A stretch of DNA of 64,000 nt from Pseudomonas gingeri (GTDB taxonomy: Bacteria; Pseudomonadota; Gammaproteobacteria; Pseudomonadales; Pseudomonadaceae), in contig NZ_JACAPR010000007.1 in NCBI RefSeq assembly GCF_013385635.1, forward strand, positions 341,427 to 405,426. The letters are read 5' to 3'. The notes under the pieces were generated by a model, which saw only the letters and a list, made by a program, of their open reading frames with translations, was not told where the DNA came from and searched no databases. How positions within the stretch are numbered: position 1 is the stretch's first letter; every line of letters starts with the position of its first letter. The translations under genes and the position numbers were made by a program. This document shows positions 61,273 to 64,000 of this stretch, one piece after another.

Positions 61273-61989
61273 ATGACTGCTGCAGACTCTTCCTGGAAAG
61301 CCTCTTCCCCGGGCCCGATAAAGGCCGTGATTTTCGATATGGATGGCTTGCTGCTCGACACCGAGGGCATCTATTCCGAAGTGACGCAGATGATCGTCGG
61401 GCGTTACGGCCGGACCTTCGACTGGAGTCACAAGCAGAACATCATCGGGCGCGGCGCCGGCGACCTGGCGCAGTATGTGGTGGAGGCCATGGAACTGCCG
61501 ATCAGCGCAGAAGAGTTCCTGGCGGTGCGCGAGCCGCTGATGCGCGAGCGGTTTCCCAAGGCCGGTTCCATGTCCGGCGCCGAGGCACTGGTGCGGCACC
61601 TGTCGGCCCACAATATCCCGATTGCCGTGGGCACCAGTTCGTCGCGGGGATCGTTCGAGCTCAAGACCACCCTGCACCGCGAGTGGTTCGCGTTGTTCGA
61701 TACCATTGTCACCGCCGACGATCCGCAGGTGGGCCAGGCCAAGCCGGCGCCGGATATCTTCCTGCTGGCGGCCAGTCGCCTGGGTGTCGCGCCCGGGGAT
61801 TGCCTGGTGTTCGAGGATTCGCCGTTCGGCGTGACCGCGGCCAAGGCCGCCGGTATGTACGCAGTGGCGGTGCCCGACCCGGCGATGGCGGCGGAGAAAT
61901 ACCACCACGCCGACCGGATCGTGACCTCGCTCAAGCACTTCGCCCTGGAGCCCATGGGCTTGCCGGCGATCGACTGGGAACTGCGCTAG
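61273..61989 (+). CDS. HAD-IA phosphatase (beta-phosphoglucomutase/GS1-like)
   Basis: This 238-residue haloacid dehalogenase-like phosphatase has motif I VIFDMDGLLLDTEG, motif II AVGTSSSRGS, the Lys region LKTTLHREW and motif IV VFEDSPFGVTAA. The DMDGLLLDTE form with a helical cap matches GS1/pseudouridine-5'-phosphatase and DOG-type enzymes. The ATG at 61273 (MTAADSSWKA) is the best start, though the ribosome site is weak. Substrate open. Confidence 0.88.
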   Translation: MTAADSSWKASSPGPIKAVIFDMDGLLLDTEGIYSEVTQMIVGRYGRTFDWSHKQNIIGRGAGDLAQYVVEAMELPISAEEFLAVREPLMRERFPKAGSMSGAEALVRHLSAHNIPIAVGTSSSRGSFELKTTLHREWFALFDTIVTADDPQVGQAKPAPDIFLLAASRLGVAPGDCLVFEDSPFGVTAAKAAGMYAVAVPDPAMAAEKYHHADRIVTSLKHFALEPMGLPAIDWELR

Positions 61990-62020
61990 ACGCGGGGTGC
62001 CGTGTTGTCTTTGCGGGCCT

Positions 62021-62111
62021 CTTCGCGGGCAAGCCCGCTCCCACAAGTTTCGAGTCAGGCACAAACCTTCGTTTCAACTCGAACACTGTGGGAGCGGGCT
62101 TGCCCGCGAAG
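62021..62111. repeat. REP doublet between HAD and MFS genes
   Basis: CTTCGCGGGCAAGCCCGCTC and GAGCGGGCTTGCCCGCGAAG are perfect inverted copies across a ~50-bp spacer, between two converging genes. Confidence 0.88.
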
Positions 62112-62133
62112 AAGTCGGCCCAGGTATGCCCGA

Positions 62134-63333
62134 TCAGGCCGACACTGTTATCCCCAGGCGCCGCTGCACCATGGCCCAGATTCCCAGCGCCAGCGCGGAA
62201 ATCAGGCCACCGGCGACGACTATCCCGTTCCAGCCAAATGGCCCGAACAACTGCGCGCCCAGCAGTGAACCTAGTGCACCGCCGATGAAATAGCAGGTGA
62301 TATAGCCTGCATTGAGGCGGTTGCGCGCCGTTGGCCGGACCTTGAACACCGCGTTCTGATTACTCACATGCACCAGTTGCACGGCGAAGTCGAGCACCAG
62401 CACGCCGATCAACAGTGCCACCAGCGAATGCCCGGCAAAGCCCAGCGGCAACCAGGACAGCAGCAACGCCAGCAATCCGATGCTGGTGGCGAACTCGCCC
62501 TTGCCGCGATCCGCCATGCGCCCGGCGAGGTTGGCGGCCATCGCGCCGACGGCCCCGGCCAGGCCGAACAGGCCGATCACCGCATCGGAATAGTTGTATG
62601 GAGGATTGGCCAGGAGAAACGCCAGCGGCGTCCAGAACAGCGCGAACAGGCAGAAGGTCAACAGGCCGAGTACCGCCCGCAGGCGCAGCACCGGCTCCTC
62701 GACAAACAGGCGGAACACCGAGCCGAGCAGCGCCGGGTAACTCAGTCCGGCATTCTGCCGGTGCTGTGGCAAGGCACGGAACAGGGCGAAGGCGCAGGCG
62801 AACATCAGTCCGGCGGCCAGCAGATAGATCGCCCGCCAGTCGCCGAACGACGACAGTGCCCCGGCCGCCGTGCGTGCCAGCAGGATACCCAGCAGCAGCC
62901 CGCTCATCAGCGTCCCTACCACCCGCCCGCGTTGTTCCGGTGGCGTCAGGCTGGCGGCCATCGGCACCAGGACCTGGGCCACCACCGAGAACAGCCCGGT
63001 CAGCGCGGTACCCAGCAGCAGCCAGGGCAGACCGGGGGCGAAGGCGCTGATCAGCAGGCCGAGGGCACTGAGCAGGGTCATGACCACGATCAGCCGGCGC
63101 TGTTCGAACAGGTCGCCCAAAGGCACCAGCAGCAACAGCCCGGCGCCGTAGCTCAGTTGGGCGGTGATGACGATGGTCCCGGCGGTCGCCATGTTCAGGC
63201 CCAGTTGTTGGGCGATGGTGTGCAGCAGCGGCTGGGCGTAGTAGTTGCTCGCTACGGCAAGGCCGGTGGCGGTGGCCATCAGCAGGATCAGGGCAGTGCT
63301 TAAAGGTTGGGTGTTGGTGTGGGCGTCGGACAT
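62134..63333 (-). CDS. MFS transporter (DHA1-like drug/metabolite exporter)
   Basis: The 399-residue transporter has twelve predicted helices and the typical ATATGLAVASNYYAQPLLHT helix-1 region, PLGDLFEQRRLIV loop 2-3 motif A, and a C-terminal half ending near IWAMVQRRLG. It resembles pseudomonad MFS proteins of the YnfM/NepI branch. The start at 63333 is chosen since upstream residues are not family-like. It is divergent from a LysR regulator, its probable controller. Confidence 0.86.
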   Translation of the reverse strand: MSDAHTNTQPLSTALILLMATATGLAVASNYYAQPLLHTIAQQLGLNMATAGTIVITAQLSYGAGLLLLVPLGDLFEQRRLIVVMTLLSALGLLISAFAPGLPWLLLGTALTGLFSVVAQVLVPMAASLTPPEQRGRVVGTLMSGLLLGILLARTAAGALSSFGDWRAIYLLAAGLMFACAFALFRALPQHRQNAGLSYPALLGSVFRLFVEEPVLRLRAVLGLLTFCLFALFWTPLAFLLANPPYNYSDAVIGLFGLAGAVGAMAANLAGRMADRGKGEFATSIGLLALLLSWLPLGFAGHSLVALLIGVLVLDFAVQLVHVSNQNAVFKVRPTARNRLNAGYITCYFIGGALGSLLGAQLFGPFGWNGIVVAGGLISALALGIWAMVQRRLGITVSA

Positions 63334-63438
63334 TGCCTGTCTCGTTGTGGGGTATCGATGTGCGAAGTATTGGGAATGTCTTAACATGACACCAATGCAT
63401 TGTTTTCATCTCATCCATCTTGAAACGAGATACACGCG

Positions 63439-64000
63439 GTGAACCTGAAACAGATCGAGTACGCCCTGGCGGTAGCGGACGAAGGCAGCTTTACCCGGGC
63501 GGCGGAGCGCTGCCATATCGTCCAGTCGGCCCTCAGTCATCAGATCGCGCGCCTGGAGGAATACCTGGGCACGCCGCTGTTCGAGCGCAGTTCGCGCAAG
63601 GTCCGGCTGACCGCTGCCGGCGAGGCCTTTGTGCGCAGTGCCCGGCCTGCGCTGGAGGCGACGCGGCGGATCGTCGCCGAAGTCGCGGCGGTTTCCGGGG
63701 AGGTGCGCGGCAGCTTGTCCATCGGCAAGATTTCGTCGCTGACCGAAGTCGACCTGGTGGAGTTGCTGGCGCGTTTCCACGGGCTTTATCCACAGGTGGA
63801 TATTCACCTGAACATGAGCAAGAGCGAACTGCTGATGGCTGATGTGCGCGAGCGTCGCCTGGACCTGGCCTTTGTCGGACTCTGGCCGGGAGAAAAGATC
63901 GAGGGGCTGGCGATGCGCCTGCTGGCCGAGGAGGAGTTGGTCGCGGTGCTGCCGCCCGGTCACCCTCTGACGAAGTGGGAGCGTTTGCCGCTGGCGCAAC
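63439..64000 (+). CDS. LysR-family regulator (3' end cut by window edge)
   Basis: The partial 187-residue protein starts at a GTG (63439; reads MNLKQIEYALAVADEGSFTR). The winged helix is AAERCHIVQSALSHQIARLE, and the first half of the effector domain (LSIGKISSLTEVDLVELLAR, LDLAFVGLWPGEK) follows. It lies divergent from the MFS gene with 105 bp between them. LysR regulators in this layout usually control the divergent transporter. The C-terminus is outside the window. Confidence 0.9.
   Translation, partial: MNLKQIEYALAVADEGSFTRAAERCHIVQSALSHQIARLEEYLGTPLFERSSRKVRLTAAGEAFVRSARPALEATRRIVAEVAAVSGEVRGSLSIGKISSLTEVDLVELLARFHGLYPQVDIHLNMSKSELLMADVRERRLDLAFVGLWPGEKIEGLAMRLLAEEELVAVLPPGHPLTKWERLPLAQ

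Overview
The window is a GC-rich chromosomal segment of a fluorescent Pseudomonas (P. fluorescens/P. putida lineage). The evidence is a complete P. putida-type nicotinate (nic) cluster, REP-type palindromes in most intergenic gaps, PsrA-box and sigma-54 style promoter elements, and typical pseudomonad neighbours (ETF operon, etfB-etfA with divergent ETF-QO; ATP-grasp/alpha-E/transglutaminase triad; DUF1652). No prophage, IS element, rRNA or CRISPR array was seen. One tRNA is present, tRNA-Ser(GGA).

Layout. 0-1.4 kb: cobalt transporter genes cbtB-cbtA under a cobalamin riboswitch, divergent from a histidine phosphatase. 1.4-15 kb: aerobic nicotinate catabolism. NicAB hydroxylates nicotinate, NicC forms 2,5-dihydroxypyridine, NicX opens the ring, and NicD, NicF and NicE give formate, ammonia and fumarate. 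NicT is the probable carrier, NicR (MarR) and NicS (TetR) are the regulators, and a periplasmic nucleoside hydrolase follows nicT. 15-25.5 kb: a sugar locus that reads as an oxidative galactose route: arabinose/galactose ABC importer (araFGH type), an SDR sugar dehydrogenase, galactonate dehydratase, KDGal kinase, KDPGal aldolase, an MFS carrier and an IclR regulator. 25.5-32 kb: YahK-type alcohol dehydrogenase with a divergent AraC regulator, then ETF-QO divergent from etfBA.

32-38.4 kb: envelope proteins, a MocR regulator and small genes. 38.5-41.9 kb: a three-gene operon (circularly permuted ATP-grasp, alpha-E, transglutaminase) behind a near-perfect sigma-54 promoter and an NtrC-like site. 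This is the best candidate for an under-described system. 41.9-43.4 kb: cytochrome c plus degenerate rhodanese and a 31-residue membrane ORF. 43.8-48 kb: thiolase, FadB/FadJ-like bifunctional enzyme and a glutamine amidotransferase. 48-51 kb: CorA, PlsC and a crotonase. 51.2-53.5 kb: tRNA-Ser followed by a small accessory patch with two toxin-antitoxin pairs and a Bro-N protein. 53.5-64 kb: mostly small stress/envelope or unknown genes, a HAD phosphatase, an MFS transporter and a partial LysR regulator.

Two repeat families dominate intergenic DNA: about ten copies of a ~110-bp element built from up to four hairpins with GATCGTTCCCACGC ends, and REP/REPIN palindromes of the GCCGGCAAGCCGGC/GCGGGCAAGCCCGC type, including a 114-bp tandem duplication. 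All functional names rest on recognised motifs and remembered family features; no database search was run.
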